From positions 1,860,001 through 1,924,000 of the forward strand of contig OZ244993.1 in assembly GCA_965223485.1 (NCBI GenBank): 64,000 bases of DNA, given 5' to 3'. Made by a program: the position numbers and the translations under genes. Positions 1 to 10,400 of this stretch are shown here, in pieces (positions within the stretch are counted from its first letter, which is position 1; each line of letters starts with the position of its first letter). A model generated the notes under the pieces. That model saw only the letters and a list, made by a program, of their open reading frames with translations. It searched no databases and was not told where the DNA came from. The stretch comes from VXPQ01 sp965223485 (GTDB lineage: Bacteria; Bacteroidota; Rhodothermia; Rhodothermales; VXPQ01).

Positions 1-1152
1 CGGTTCCACCAGCGGTTGCCCCTTGGCGGTGATGCGCCAGATCCGTCCATGCCGGTGATCGCGGCGCGGATCCCTGAAGTCCACCTCGCCATGCTGGATG
101 ATCGGGTTGTACCAGTCGGCGAAATACAGGGCCCCGTCCGGCCCCACATTTACGTCCACAGGCCGGAACGCCACATGATCCGTCCAGATCAGGTCCCCCT
201 GTTCTTCGGATAGAAAGCCGCTGCCGTCCTCTGTCAGCGCAAAGCGTTTGACCCGGTTGGCGCGGAAGTCGTTGGTAATGAGCTGGCCACTGAGGGAGTC
301 GGGGAAATGTCCTCCGGAGAGGAGCGCCAACCCCGCATATTTGGGATGCTGGGGATTCAGGCCCGTGAGCGTGCGCTCGGCCCCGTAGGCGGGTCGGTAG
401 GCCGCGTGGGGAAAGATGAAATACACGCCCTCTCCACCCGCTCCGTCGGTTGCGAACGACTGGCCCCACCGGTCGAAATCGTATCCCCACGAGTTCCACA
501 TGCCGCGAGCCAGCACATTCAGCTTCTGCGTGGAGGGCTCGAATTGCCAGATGCCGCCCTGTCTGAGGCGGCGCACGCCCCAGGGCGTTTCGATGTGACT
601 ATATATATAGACGGACTGGTTCAGATAAAAGAGACCGTCGGGGCCCCACAAAAAGCGGTGGATAATATGGTGGGTGTCGTCCGCGCCGAATCCCGAAAGC
701 ACCACACGCCGGCGGTCGGCCCGCCCGTCTCCGTCCGTGTCGCGCAGGTGCAGGATTTCCGTGGAATTGGCCACATATACGCCGCCGTCGCCGGGAAGAA
801 CGCCGGTGGGCGTGAGCAGGCTGTCGGCGAACAGGATAGAGCGGTCCGCCTGCCCGTCGCCGTCCGTGTCTTCCAGGACGAATATCTTGTCGTTGGGCGC
901 TTGCCCCGACACGGGTTGCGGGTAGGATGCGCTGGTCGCCACGAACAATCTTCCCCGTTCGTCCCACGCCATCTGGATGGGCGGGTCGATCATGGGGTCG
1001 GCGGCGAAGAGATTGATTTCGAATCCCTCCGCCACATGCAGCGCCGCCAATTGGGCCGCCGGATCGGGATCCGGGATATTGGTCAGGTTGTCCTGCGCAG
1101 CCAGCGAGGGAGCGACCGCAAGGCCGGCCGCGGCCAGAAGAAATCGTCGCAT
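1..1152 (-). CDS. Membrane-bound dehydrogenase-domain (TIGR02604-like) propeller protein, 3' end outside window
   Basis: The minus-strand frame opens at an ATG at 1152 and stays open to the window edge, giving 384 visible codons; the C-terminus is missing. It starts with a short signal peptide (MRRFLLAAAGLAVAPSLAAQ). The mature start (LTNIPDPDPAAQLAALHVAEGFEI, cf. VAEGFEINLFA and PIQMAWDERGRLFVA) matches the N-terminal propeller of the putative membrane-bound dehydrogenase family common in Planctomycetes and Verrucomicrobia, here also in a Bacteroidota-like genome. Repeated DTDGDG(Q/R)ADR blades are visible. Full-length relatives usually add HEAT repeats and a haem-binding c domain, which would lie beyond the edge. 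Its ATG lies one base after the stop of the upstream SGNH gene, so the two are probably translationally coupled. The substrate is unknown. Confidence 0.8.
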   Translation of the reverse strand, partial: MRRFLLAAAGLAVAPSLAAQDNLTNIPDPDPAAQLAALHVAEGFEINLFAADPMIDPPIQMAWDERGRLFVATSASYPQPVSGQAPNDKIFVLEDTDGDGQADRSILFADSLLTPTGVLPGDGGVYVANSTEILHLRDTDGDGRADRRRVVLSGFGADDTHHIIHRFLWGPDGLFYLNQSVYIYSHIETPWGVRRLRQGGIWQFEPSTQKLNVLARGMWNSWGYDFDRWGQSFATDGAGGEGVYFIFPHAAYRPAYGAERTLTGLNPQHPKYAGLALLSGGHFPDSLSGQLITNDFRANRVKRFALTEDGSGFLSEEQGDLIWTDHVAFRPVDVNVGPDGALYFADWYNPIIQHGEVDFRDPRRDHRHGRIWRITAKGQPLVEP

Positions 1153-1153
1153 G

Positions 1154-2359
1154 TTACTCGCGGGTCAGCGTGAAAACGAGCGGGCGCCCCATGCGCAGCC
1201 TGCCGATCTCGTTTTCCTTTTCGTGAATGATCGGGTCCAGTCCGGTGAGTTCCGGAGCGTTCTGTCCCTGTTCGTATTTGCGGAATCCCACGAGGTAGGT
1301 TTCGTTCTGCGGGCGGTACTGGCGGAAATACAGCCGGTTCTTGTCGACGATGGCGCGGCGCAGGGCAGTCAGTTGTTCCGTTTCTGCGGGATGGTATACG
1401 GCGATACCTTCTCCCCATGCACGGGCCGGGCCGACGGCCAGGGTCTGTCCCTCTGCGGCAAGGCGGTACGTTCCTCTGGGCAGCCCGGCGATGACGACGT
1501 TTCGCGCCTCGCCGGGGTAGGGAAGGCGGTTCGGGATGATCGCATAGACGCCGGTTTCCTGTTCGCTGCTTTCATACGGCGTACCTCCGGCAATCTCCCC
1601 GGAGTCGATGTCCGCTGCAAGATCGGCGGCAAGGTCGGGAGGCAGCGGCGCCATCGCCTCGACGAGGCGGCGGGTCAGCGCCCGGTATCCGGCTTCATTG
1701 AGCCGCACGCCGTTTTCGGTAAGACCGGCGTCGCCTTGCTGCGCCGCCTGCTCGTATTCTTCCGCCATGGCGTCGAAGACATCGACCCAGCCGCATTCGC
1801 GCAGGGCGGCTACTTTTCTGAAAGCGTCCCGCGCGGCTGCAAGCCGTGTGTTCAGTATTGCCACGCTCGGGTGGGGCGATGCGTGCTCGTCATGCGGAAC
1901 GGGGGAAACGAGTACGCAGCGTATGCCTCGAGTAGCCAGCGTATCGAGGAGTGTATGGTATCCTTCCACCGCATCGGACAGGGCATCGTCGTTTTCGAAG
2001 GCCAGCGTGCCGCCGTACGCCAGCACAGCCACCGTGGGCTGCGGAGCGGTCAGTTGCTCCACAAGGTGCTCGAACGCCGTGGGGGGATGAGTGTAGTGGT
2101 CTCGCGCCTCGCCGAAAACAGTGTCGCCGCTCCAGCCGACGTTACGAAATGTCAGGCCGGGTCGCCGCACCGTGAGCACCGCCTCTATATAGCCGAAATG
2201 CTGGGCGTGTTCGATGAGGCCATCGCCCGCGAGCACGACGCGGTCGCCGTCCTGCAGGGCAAAGCGAGGCGGATCCTGCGCCTTGACAGGCCCATGCATT
2301 ACCGGGGAAAGCAGTGCTCCGATAAGGAGCGTCGCTGCAAACGTACGCAGTGGGTTCAT
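1154..2359 (-). CDS. SGNH/GDSL-fold secreted protein, probable pseudoenzyme
   Basis: 401 residues from the chosen start MNPLRTFAATLLIGALL, which gives a clean signal peptide; an upstream ATG at 2413 would add 18 residues without signal character. The fold is recognised from block I (VVLAGDGLIEHAQHFGYIE), the block II-like FRNVGWSGDTVFGEARD, and block V (NGVRLNEAGYRAL). The usual nucleophile Ser of GDS is Gly here and the block V His is Arg, so the catalytic triad appears lost. Genes of this type often sit next to the TIGR02604 dehydrogenase family, as here. A binding or structural role is more likely than hydrolysis; that part is inference. Confidence 0.7.
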   Translation of the reverse strand: MNPLRTFAATLLIGALLSPVMHGPVKAQDPPRFALQDGDRVVLAGDGLIEHAQHFGYIEAVLTVRRPGLTFRNVGWSGDTVFGEARDHYTHPPTAFEHLVEQLTAPQPTVAVLAYGGTLAFENDDALSDAVEGYHTLLDTLATRGIRCVLVSPVPHDEHASPHPSVAILNTRLAAARDAFRKVAALRECGWVDVFDAMAEEYEQAAQQGDAGLTENGVRLNEAGYRALTRRLVEAMAPLPPDLAADLAADIDSGEIAGGTPYESSEQETGVYAIIPNRLPYPGEARNVVIAGLPRGTYRLAAEGQTLAVGPARAWGEGIAVYHPAETEQLTALRRAIVDKNRLYFRQYRPQNETYLVGFRKYEQGQNAPELTGLDPIIHEKENEIGRLRMGRPLVFTLTRE

Positions 2360-2412
2360 GCGGACTAAAATACAGGTTCCTCCGCAGGTCGGCAAAAGTG
2401 CGCCGACAGACA

Positions 2413-5400
2413 CTATTCCACCCGCATGGCCTCCTGGAAACGCTCCGGCGTGACGTAGCGCGTGTGATAGCGCGCCCAGTCGTCCGGGAAGCGGCGGTAC
2501 ACAGGGTCGTCTTCGAGCCGTCCCGGAGGCGTGGCGTAGGCTGGGTCGTCATGAGAGGGGAGCGGCAGCACGGTTTTGGAGAAACCCGTGTTGTAGTCGC
2601 CGTCTTTCACCCACCCGTCGCCGATCAGTACGAAGTCGCGCGTCCATCCATATGGCGGGGGCGGCGGGGCCTCGAACCGGAAAGCCATCTCGTCGGCCGC
2701 GTTCATGATCACATACCGGTCATCCACGTCTGCGAGCAGTTCGCGCACATCGCCGAACCGTGTGTGATACCCGACGAGGTCGCGCCAGGCCTGACCGGTT
2801 CCGGCCAATTCGTCGTAAACAGGCAGTTCCGGCGAGAACGCATCCGCTTCGTACGTTTCCGAAAAGCCCCGGTAGCGCAGGTCTGCCGCATCAGGGGCCA
2901 GACGCCGGATCGTCGTCTCCGCATCAGGCCGCCCGACGGCCCATGCAAAGGCGTCCCAGTAGATTTCGAGGTTCGTATGCAGGCGCAGGCGGATACTACC
3001 TAACCCCTCTGGAGCGCCGGCTTCATGCCTGCCCGCAAGAACCTCCGTGATGTCCATGAGCACCGTTTTAGCTTTGCCGGCGGGGAAGCCGAGGTTGGGG
3101 TGGACGGTTCTCCAGCCGCCCTTTCCATCGGAGGCTTCAAGGCGCAGACCCTGCGGGGGGGCATGCGATCCTTGCCCGAGCGCTACATTAATCGAACTGT
3201 CGGTGGGATAAATCCAGCCGGAGGCCACGAGCCAGACCGGGCCGTCCCGGGGTGTGTCTTCCGGTATGTTTTCCAGCGCCAGTTCCACGTAGTGATCCCG
3301 CGTGACGCCCTGGTACTGCCCGTGTCCGAACGTGGCAAGGTACCGCCCGTCCTGCGCGTAGAGGAGGTCGGTCACGTCGTTGCCCAGATCGTCCCATGCC
3401 TGCGTTACCGGATGGGGTTTTGCAGTCACATGCACCTTCATTTCAGGAGGCGGGAAGGCAAACCGCTCGTCCACGTAGACCTCGGTGTCGTCGGGGTGAT
3501 CGACAATCAGGAGCGAAACGTGATCGAAGAAGTGCGTCTCCCACAGTTCCGCCGTAATCCGCACGTCGTACCAGGGGGGCGCGCCGTCCTTGCCGGGGCG
3601 GGGCGCCAACTGATCGCCGCGTATCCTGACCCAGTCCTCGGTGGTCATGACCCCCGCCGTTTCCTGGGCATTGATCTTGAGCCCCAGCGGCGAGCGCCAG
3701 ATGAAATCGGTGACGAAGTCCACACGCTCCCCGTTCCATGCAAAGAGCCACGGGCACGACCCCTTGAGCCGTTGCTGAGCCAGTACTACTTCGCCTGAGA
3801 GTAGATCGAATTCGGCCTGTACGCTGCCGTTGGGCCACACGATACGGGCCACGTCTGCAACGGCGTGCGTACCCAGCCCGAAATGTACGACAGGGCCCTT
3901 GATGACCTGTTTCTGGAAGGACAGCCCGGCCCGGATCTCCACCTCGCCTCCGATCCCGAACGAATTGATGCGCTGGTCGCCCACCGCCTCGGCAGCGCGC
4001 AGGTGCATCTGTTTCCAGTGGTAGGGTTTACTGCCCTCGTTTTCGAGACGCACGGGCTGCCCCGCTTCGGAAAATCCGAGCAGGTCGAGCCGCCCGTTTG
4101 CGGACAGGTCTGCGACGGCAAAGAGGTGCGAAGCGATGGCGTGATGCGTCGGGTAAAGGGTTCCGCCCCGGTGTCCGCCGGTCGGTTCGTCCGCGTCACG
4201 CAGCCAGACACGGGCGCCCGCGGGGGTGGCTGCGACGAGATCCAGTCCGCCGTTGTTGTCCAGATCTACAGCGAAAACCTGCCCTGTACCGGGGGCGATG
4301 CCGGCAGGCATGTCTTCCCATCGGGCGATCTCTTCCGAAGACCATGTGGCTGCCGCATCTTCGCCGGTGGTCGAAAGCTGCAGGATCGTTCCATCCGCTT
4401 GCAGCGCCGCGAGATCGACGGTGGCGTCGCCGTTCAGGTCCGCCGCTTCAAGGGCGAGGATATGCTCCGTTTCCGCGGATTGCCGCTCGAAAAGCCCGCT
4501 CCGCCGGTTGGCGAAAAGATGCAACGTTCCGTTTGCGTCCACGAGCGCAGCGTCCGGATCTCCGTCCCCATCGAAATCTCCCCAGGCAAAGCTCCGCAAC
4601 GCTTCGACGTCCCCGAAAAGCTCCAGGGGCGCAAACGTGCCGTCGCCGTTGTTTCGCAGGGCGAGGCTGGCGCCTTCGTTGCGGGCCAGCACCAGATCGA
4701 CATCGCCCTCAAGATCCAGGTCGGCAGCCCAGACGCCTGCCAGCGAGGCGTCCAGGATAGCTGCGGGCAACCCGAGCTGCCGGGTCGTTTCCGTAAATGT
4801 CCCCGTGCTGTCCTGCCGGAAGATGCGCAAGCCGCCTGTTCCGGCCAGCGCGAGATCCATCGTAAAGTCGTAGTCGTAATCGATGCCGGCGATTCCATGC
4901 GGCCCGGGTGCTGCGCCTCCCCCGGGAAAATCGAGGAGGTGGCCGTTTGGAAGTTGCACGGCCCGGTCGTTTGCGATGACCAGCGCGACGCCGGGGACGT
5001 TCGTCCCGTTGTCGCCGCCGTTTCCATCGGCGCCTGCCGCCGCCGAGAATATGGTCATACTGCGCCAGGGGCCGCCCTCAGCCTCCAGCGCTTGCTGCGT
5101 GAATGTCAATCGGTCGTCGCGGGGCGCAATGGCGGGAGGGGGAGCCGGCAAGCGAAGCAAGCCGGTCATCAGGTCGCCCACTTGTTCGGCGGGCGTCTGG
5201 ATGGCCCGCAGGTCCTGACGGTACGAGGAAACCCGCAGGAGCACATTCCGCAAAAAGGCGATGTGGGTGGTTGCTGCGGCGAAGTCGGGTGCGCCCGGAC
5301 CGGATACGGCCCCTGTGGCGCTGGCCAGTTGTTCGAGGGCTTCGTCCGGCCAGGATGCGGACAAGGTTTCGATATGCGCCAGCGTCTGCCGGATTGCATC

Positions 5401-5997
5401 GATGTCGCCGGAATCTGCTGCCGCGCCGGCGCGGCGGAGCAGGACCGCCGGATTGTCCGGAAGCACCTTCAGGAGCGCGTCGAGTAACGCCGTCGCTTCG
5501 TCGCTCCCGGCGCCCGTCAGGTGTTCGGCCAGCGCATACAACGCTTTTACATTCGTCGAATCCAGCGCCACGGCCTCTTGCACGTGGGCGGTGAATTCAG
5601 CGACGTTGCCCTGGCTTTTTTCGAACAGGCCGAGCAGAAGGCGTATGACGCTGTTCTCCGGCGCGAGGGTTTGCGCCTCCCCAAGATACTCCAAGGCCAG
5701 CGCATATTCGTTCCGGCGCATGGCGAGCAGCCCGAGATTGACCCACGCGGCGGGTTCTCCCGGCGCCAGTTCCGTCACCCTCAGCAGATGTTCCTCGCCT
5801 TGCCGGTCGATCCCCGACTCGATGGCCGCCAGCCCCGTGTAGAACGCGGAGACGGTCTCGCGATACGTTTCGGAATCAGGTTCCGGGAGGTCCGGGCCGC
5901 CGCATGCCCCGATAAGAACGGCCAGCAAAATAGCCGGGAAAACGGCAGATACTGCCGTAAACCGGGGAGCGAACGAGGCGTTTAGGTGCCTTGTCAT
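2413..5997 (-). CDS. TPR / FG-GAP / ASPIC-UnbV (CRTAC1-like) lipoprotein
   Basis: 1194 residues. The N-terminus is a lipoprotein signal with lipobox LIGAC (Cys32). Residues about 40-230 are TPR-like helices (EPAAWVNLGLLAMRRNEYALA and similar). Residues about 300-640 carry FG-GAP/VCBS blades with Asp-rich calcium loops such as GDFDGDGDPDAALVD and DLEGDVDLVLAR. An ASPIC/UnbV segment follows (INSFGIGGEVEIRAG, VRIVWPNGSVQ-like). The last roughly 450 residues (GSCPWLFAWNGERVDFVTDF onward) form a further domain I cannot name. It probably sits in the outer envelope and may bind sugars or protein. It lies 53 bp upstream of the SGNH gene on the same strand, so the three genes may form one transcript. 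Confidence 0.75.
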   Translation of the reverse strand: MTRHLNASFAPRFTAVSAVFPAILLAVLIGACGGPDLPEPDSETYRETVSAFYTGLAAIESGIDRQGEEHLLRVTELAPGEPAAWVNLGLLAMRRNEYALALEYLGEAQTLAPENSVIRLLLGLFEKSQGNVAEFTAHVQEAVALDSTNVKALYALAEHLTGAGSDEATALLDALLKVLPDNPAVLLRRAGAAADSGDIDAIRQTLAHIETLSASWPDEALEQLASATGAVSGPGAPDFAAATTHIAFLRNVLLRVSSYRQDLRAIQTPAEQVGDLMTGLLRLPAPPPAIAPRDDRLTFTQQALEAEGGPWRSMTIFSAAAGADGNGGDNGTNVPGVALVIANDRAVQLPNGHLLDFPGGGAAPGPHGIAGIDYDYDFTMDLALAGTGGLRIFRQDSTGTFTETTRQLGLPAAILDASLAGVWAADLDLEGDVDLVLARNEGASLALRNNGDGTFAPLELFGDVEALRSFAWGDFDGDGDPDAALVDANGTLHLFANRRSGLFERQSAETEHILALEAADLNGDATVDLAALQADGTILQLSTTGEDAAATWSSEEIARWEDMPAGIAPGTGQVFAVDLDNNGGLDLVAATPAGARVWLRDADEPTGGHRGGTLYPTHHAIASHLFAVADLSANGRLDLLGFSEAGQPVRLENEGSKPYHWKQMHLRAAEAVGDQRINSFGIGGEVEIRAGLSFQKQVIKGPVVHFGLGTHAVADVARIVWPNGSVQAEFDLLSGEVVLAQQRLKGSCPWLFAWNGERVDFVTDFIWRSPLGLKINAQETAGVMTTEDWVRIRGDQLAPRPGKDGAPPWYDVRITAELWETHFFDHVSLLIVDHPDDTEVYVDERFAFPPPEMKVHVTAKPHPVTQAWDDLGNDVTDLLYAQDGRYLATFGHGQYQGVTRDHYVELALENIPEDTPRDGPVWLVASGWIYPTDSSINVALGQGSHAPPQGLRLEASDGKGGWRTVHPNLGFPAGKAKTVLMDITEVLAGRHEAGAPEGLGSIRLRLHTNLEIYWDAFAWAVGRPDAETTIRRLAPDAADLRYRGFSETYEADAFSPELPVYDELAGTGQAWRDLVGYHTRFGDVRELLADVDDRYVIMNAADEMAFRFEAPPPPPYGWTRDFVLIGDGWVKDGDYNTGFSKTVLPLPSHDDPAYATPPGRLEDDPVYRRFPDDWARYHTRYVTPERFQEAMRVE

Positions 5998-6053
5998 GAG
6001 ATCGGAAGGATCGGGAACGTGCTGCCGGATGAGCCGCTGTCGTTTCCGGCGAC

Positions 6054-7133
6054 CTATGCGATGGTCACGTCGTCGTCAAGGTATACGTCCTGGATGGCGT
6101 TCAGAATCTCGACGCCTTCGCGCAATGGTTTCCGGAAGGCCTTACGCCCCGAGATCAATCCCATACCGCCGGCGCGCTTGTTGATGACCGCGGTCCGTAC
6201 GGCTTGCTGCAAGTCGTTCTGGCCCGAACCGCCGCCGGAGTTGATCAGGCCGCACCGCCCCATGTAGCAGTTGGCCACCTGGTAGCGCGTCAGGTCGATG
6301 GGGTGATCGCTCGAGAGCTCGGTGAACATGCGCTCATCCAGCTTACCGTAACTCGATGCGCCCATATTCATCGCCTTCAGCCCCCCGTTCTGCTCCGGTT
6401 GCTTCTGCTTGATGATATCGGCCTCGATGGTTACGCCGAGGTGGTTGGCCTGTCCCGTCAGGTCGGCGCTGGATTCGTGATTCACGCCGTTCTGATTGAA
6501 GGCGGAATTCCGGACGTAACACCACAGAATGGTCGTCATCCCGAGCTCATGGGCTGCAGAGAAGGCTTCCGAGACTTCCTGAAGCTGCCGGTTGGAATCC
6601 GCCGAGCCGAAGTACACGGTGGCGCCCACGCCCACACAGCCCATTTCGTACGCGTCCTCGATCTGCGCAAAGGGAATCTGGTCGTACGTATTCGGGTAGG
6701 TCAGCAGTTCGTTGTGGTTGAACTTCAGGATAAACGGAATCCTGTGCGTGTATTTGCGCGCCACGGCTCCCAGGACGCCGAACGTCGAAGCGACCGCATT
6801 GCACCCGCCCTCGATCGCGAGTTCGACGATTTTCTCGGGATCGAAGTAGGCCGGGTTTTTGGCGAACGATGCGCCGGCGCCGTGCTCGATGCCCTGATCC
6901 ACCGGAAGAATCGACAGGTATCCTGTGCCGCCGAGCCGCCCTGTGTTGAAAAGTTGCTGCATGGAGCCCAGTACGCGCGGCTTGCGGTCCGAGCCGAGCC
7001 ATACGCGGTCCACGAAGTCAGGCCCCGGCAGATACAGACTCTCTTTGGGGATGGTGGTGCACTCGTGATTGAGCAGATGGGCGGCTTCATCACCGAGAAT
7101 GTCGGCGGTTCGGGCGGTAAGTACGTCGCTCAT
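6054..7133 (-). CDS. fbaB: Class I fructose-bisphosphate aldolase (DhnA/FbaB type)
   Basis: About 359 residues from MSDVLTARTADILGD; an earlier ATG at 7193 adds 20 residues unlike the family. Cleaves fructose-1,6-bisphosphate to DHAP and glyceraldehyde-3-phosphate in glycolysis and gluconeogenesis, in the cytoplasm. The DhnA-type signatures are clear: LPVDQGIEHGAG, the Schiff-base Lys in FILKFNHNELLTYP, GCVGVGATVYFGS and a C-terminal phosphate-binding GGGSGQNDLQQA. It appears monocistronic and is divergent from the CRTAC1-like gene at 7474. No clear Shine-Dalgarno precedes the chosen start. Confidence 0.92.
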   Translation of the reverse strand: MSDVLTARTADILGDEAAHLLNHECTTIPKESLYLPGPDFVDRVWLGSDRKPRVLGSMQQLFNTGRLGGTGYLSILPVDQGIEHGAGASFAKNPAYFDPEKIVELAIEGGCNAVASTFGVLGAVARKYTHRIPFILKFNHNELLTYPNTYDQIPFAQIEDAYEMGCVGVGATVYFGSADSNRQLQEVSEAFSAAHELGMTTILWCYVRNSAFNQNGVNHESSADLTGQANHLGVTIEADIIKQKQPEQNGGLKAMNMGASSYGKLDERMFTELSSDHPIDLTRYQVANCYMGRCGLINSGGGSGQNDLQQAVRTAVINKRAGGMGLISGRKAFRKPLREGVEILNAIQDVYLDDDVTIA

Positions 7134-7473
7134 GACGGGAACAGGAAAAATGAAGGTTTGGAAGTATCCGGGCAAAAAAACAGCCCTGTACAAGATACTT
7201 CATACGGCGTCCGTCATCTGTGAATTGTGGGGGTATTGGCGGGCGCGGTACCGCTTCTTGCTACGATTATAGCGAGTGCATGCGTTGCAAGACGATGCTG
7301 TTGCGAGAGCAATGATTATGCTCCGCGCGTTTACAAGAGCGGGCCCGGTCTTGCGTTCGCGGCGGTGCGGGAAACAACCGGGCGCCCGGCGTCGCATTGC
7401 AACCGGATACGCTGCGATTCGTTTGTGTCTCGACGTTCGATCCGATCTATCCTGAACCACGGTTAGGCCCCGC
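7134..7473. promoter_or_regulatory. Divergent intergenic region between fbaB and CRTAC1-like gene
   Basis: 340 bases without a convincing gene. It must hold the promoters for both divergent neighbours. I see no riboswitch, terminator or strong inverted repeat, and no clear Bacteroidota-type promoter can be fixed by eye. The short frames that cross it show no recognisable protein. Confidence 0.4.
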
Positions 7474-10400
7474 ATGAAGCGCATTGCTTCGGTTTCATTT
7501 CTTTTGTGCCTGGTTAGTGCATGCGGCGGCCCGGCGGGCGAAGATGCCGCGGCGCCACCGCTCTTTACACGCTTGTCCGCCAGCGAGACGGGCATCGCTT
7601 TCAGGAACGGGATCATAGAACGAGACGGGTTCAATGTGCTGGAGTACGAATACTTCTATAATGGGGGCGGCGTGGCTGCCGGCGACGTGAATGGCGACGG
7701 CCTGCCCGATCTGTATTTTTCGGCCAACATGGATCAGGATCGCCTATATCTAAACCGGGGCGGGCTGGTGTTTGAAGATGTCACGGAGCAGGCAGGTCTT
7801 GTGAGCGAATTCGGCTGGACAACCGGCGTGACGATGGGGGATATCAATGGAGATGGACATCTGGACATCTACGTGTGCAAATCGGGCCGGGTGAGCGCCG
7901 ATCGCCGCCGGAACGCTTTGTATGTGAACAACGGGGACGGGACGTTTACCGAACGAGCGGCGGAATATGGCCTCGACGATCCTGCATATTCAAACCATGT
8001 GGCCCTGTTCGATTACGACCGGGATGGAGACCTGGACTTGTATCTGCTGAATCATTCGATCCGGCGCTTGTCCCGCTTTTATGTGGACTATATGCGGAGT
8101 AGTCGCGACTCTCTTGTCGGCGACAAGCTGTACCGGAACGACGGCGGATCGTTTACGGACGTGAGTGAGGCGGCGGGCATCATCGGCAATCCGCTGGGCT
8201 TCGGGCTCAGTGTGATCGTTGGCGATTTGAACCGGGACGCCTGGCCCGATCTCTACGTTTCCAACGACTATATCGAGGACGATTACCTGTACGTAAACAA
8301 CGGAGACGGAACGTTTACCGAATCCGTACGCTCTTTTCTGACGCATACGTCCTACTCGTCCATGGGGGCCGACATTGCCGATGTAAACAACGATGCGTTG
8401 CCTGACATCGTGACGCTGGATATGCTGGCCGAAGATCATTTCCGGCAGAAAGTGTTGCAAGGGCCGCAAGACCATGTGTTTTACGAAGACTTCCGAAGTA
8501 AGGGGTTTCACGAGCAGTATATGCGCAATATGCTGCAACTGAATCGAGGAGATGGGGCTTTCACGGAAATCGGACAACTCGCGGGCGTTTCGAATACCGA
8601 CTGGAGTTGGGCGGCGTTGCTGGCCGACTTCGACCTCGATGGCTATAACGATCTTTTCGTCACGAATGGCTACATGCGCGACTACACGGACCTCGATTTT
8701 CTCCGGCGTACGCTGGTGAATGCGCACAAGGAGGCGAGTGCCCGGGGGGAAGCGTTGTCCTCGCTGGAAATGGTCCGGCAAATGCCTTCCAACCCGTTGA
8801 GCAACTATATCTATCGAAACGAATCGGGAATTGCCTTTGCAGACAAGACGCGGGACTGGGGTGTGGGCGAGGCTGCCTTTTCGAACGGTGCGGCATACGC
8901 CGATCTGGACGACGATGGGGATATCGACCTTGTTGTCAACAACATCAACACGGAAGCCTTTGTCTACCGGAACGATGCGGACCGCCTTGCCGCGGGGCAT
9001 TACCTGAAGGTCCGCCTTGAAGGCTCGGAAGGCAACCGGTTCGGGGTCGGCGCCGCTGTCGAGGCAACGGGGGAAGGGCGGCGGTTTTACCGGGAAATGA
9101 ACCCGGTGCGGGGGTATTTGTCGTCCGTGGAGCCGGTACTTTTTTTCGGCCTGGGCGAATTGGAGCAGGTCGATCTTGAGGTAATCTGGCCGGATGGCGC
9201 GCGCCAGCGAATGCAGGGCGTGCCGGCGAATCAAACGGTGACGCTGCATCGCCGGGACGCCGGTTCCGAGGCGCCGGATGAACCGGAAACCCCGCAAGCC
9301 CCTCCGTTTTTCGTGGAGGCCCCGAACGTCAGGGGCCTGCGGTTCGTTCATGAAGAGAATCCCTTCGTCGATTTCGAGCGGGAGCCTTTTCTCCCGCACA
9401 TGTTGTCGCGGCAGGGGCCTGCGCTGGCGGCCGGCGACGCAGATGGAGACGGGCTGGAGGATGTGTTCGTCGGCGGTGCGCGGGGTCAGTCCGGTGCGCT
9501 TTTTTTGCAGCGCCCCGACGGGTCGTTTCGACGGGGCGCCGGAGCGGCTTTCGAAGCGCATAGCGGCTATGAGGACACGGACGCCCTGTTTATGGATGCG
9601 GACGGCGATGGCGATCAGGACCTCTATGTGGTTAGCGGCGGGTCGTTCGAAGCGGAGGATATGTCGGCCTATCAGGATCGCCTGTACGTGAATGCCGGCG
9701 AAGGCGTTTACGCCCATGATGCACAAGCCTTGCCCGCCTTGCATAGCAGTGGAGGTACGGTGGCGGCGCACGATTTCGACATGGATGGCGACCTCGACCT
9801 TTTTGCAGGCGGGCGGGCGCTTCCGGGCCGCTACCCGCTTGCTCCGCAAAGTTATCTGCTGGAGAATACGGGGGGAACGTTTGTGGATGTCACGCCGGAA
9901 GCATTGCGTGCGCCGGGGATGGTGACCGATGCCCTATGGATGGATATGGATGGGGATCAGCGAGCCGAACTGGTTCTGGCGGGAGAGTGGATGCCGATTC
10001 GGGCATTCCGCTATACTGGGGAATGGGCTGAGATACCCGCTTCCGAATCGGGTTTCACCGGTACGGCAGGCTGGTGGAACGCCCTGCGCGCGCAGGATCT
10101 GGACGGCGACGGCGATGTCGATCTGGTCGCCGGCAACAGAGGGTTGAATGCCCAGATGCAGGCCAGTCCGGACAAGCCCGCCGCGGTATATTCCGCGGAT
10201 TTCGGCGCCGACGGGCGCTCCGAATTCGTCATGGGGTATTACTTCGGCGAGCAAAGGCATCCCGTGCCCTGGCGAGACGAATTACTGGAGGAAATTCCGT
10301 TGCTTGCCCGGCAATTCCCGGATTATGCCTCGTACGCCCGCGCCACGCTGGGTGATGTTTTTTCCGAGGTGGAGCCCGTGATCAGATTGGAAGCTTCCCG

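Noticed and set aside
7990..9849. 619-residue minus-strand frame opposite the CRTAC1-like gene
   Set aside because: The plus-strand protein has clear FG-GAP repeats; the long opposite frame is a by-product of GC-rich Asp/Gly codons. The same holds for 3865-5487 and 61574-62782.
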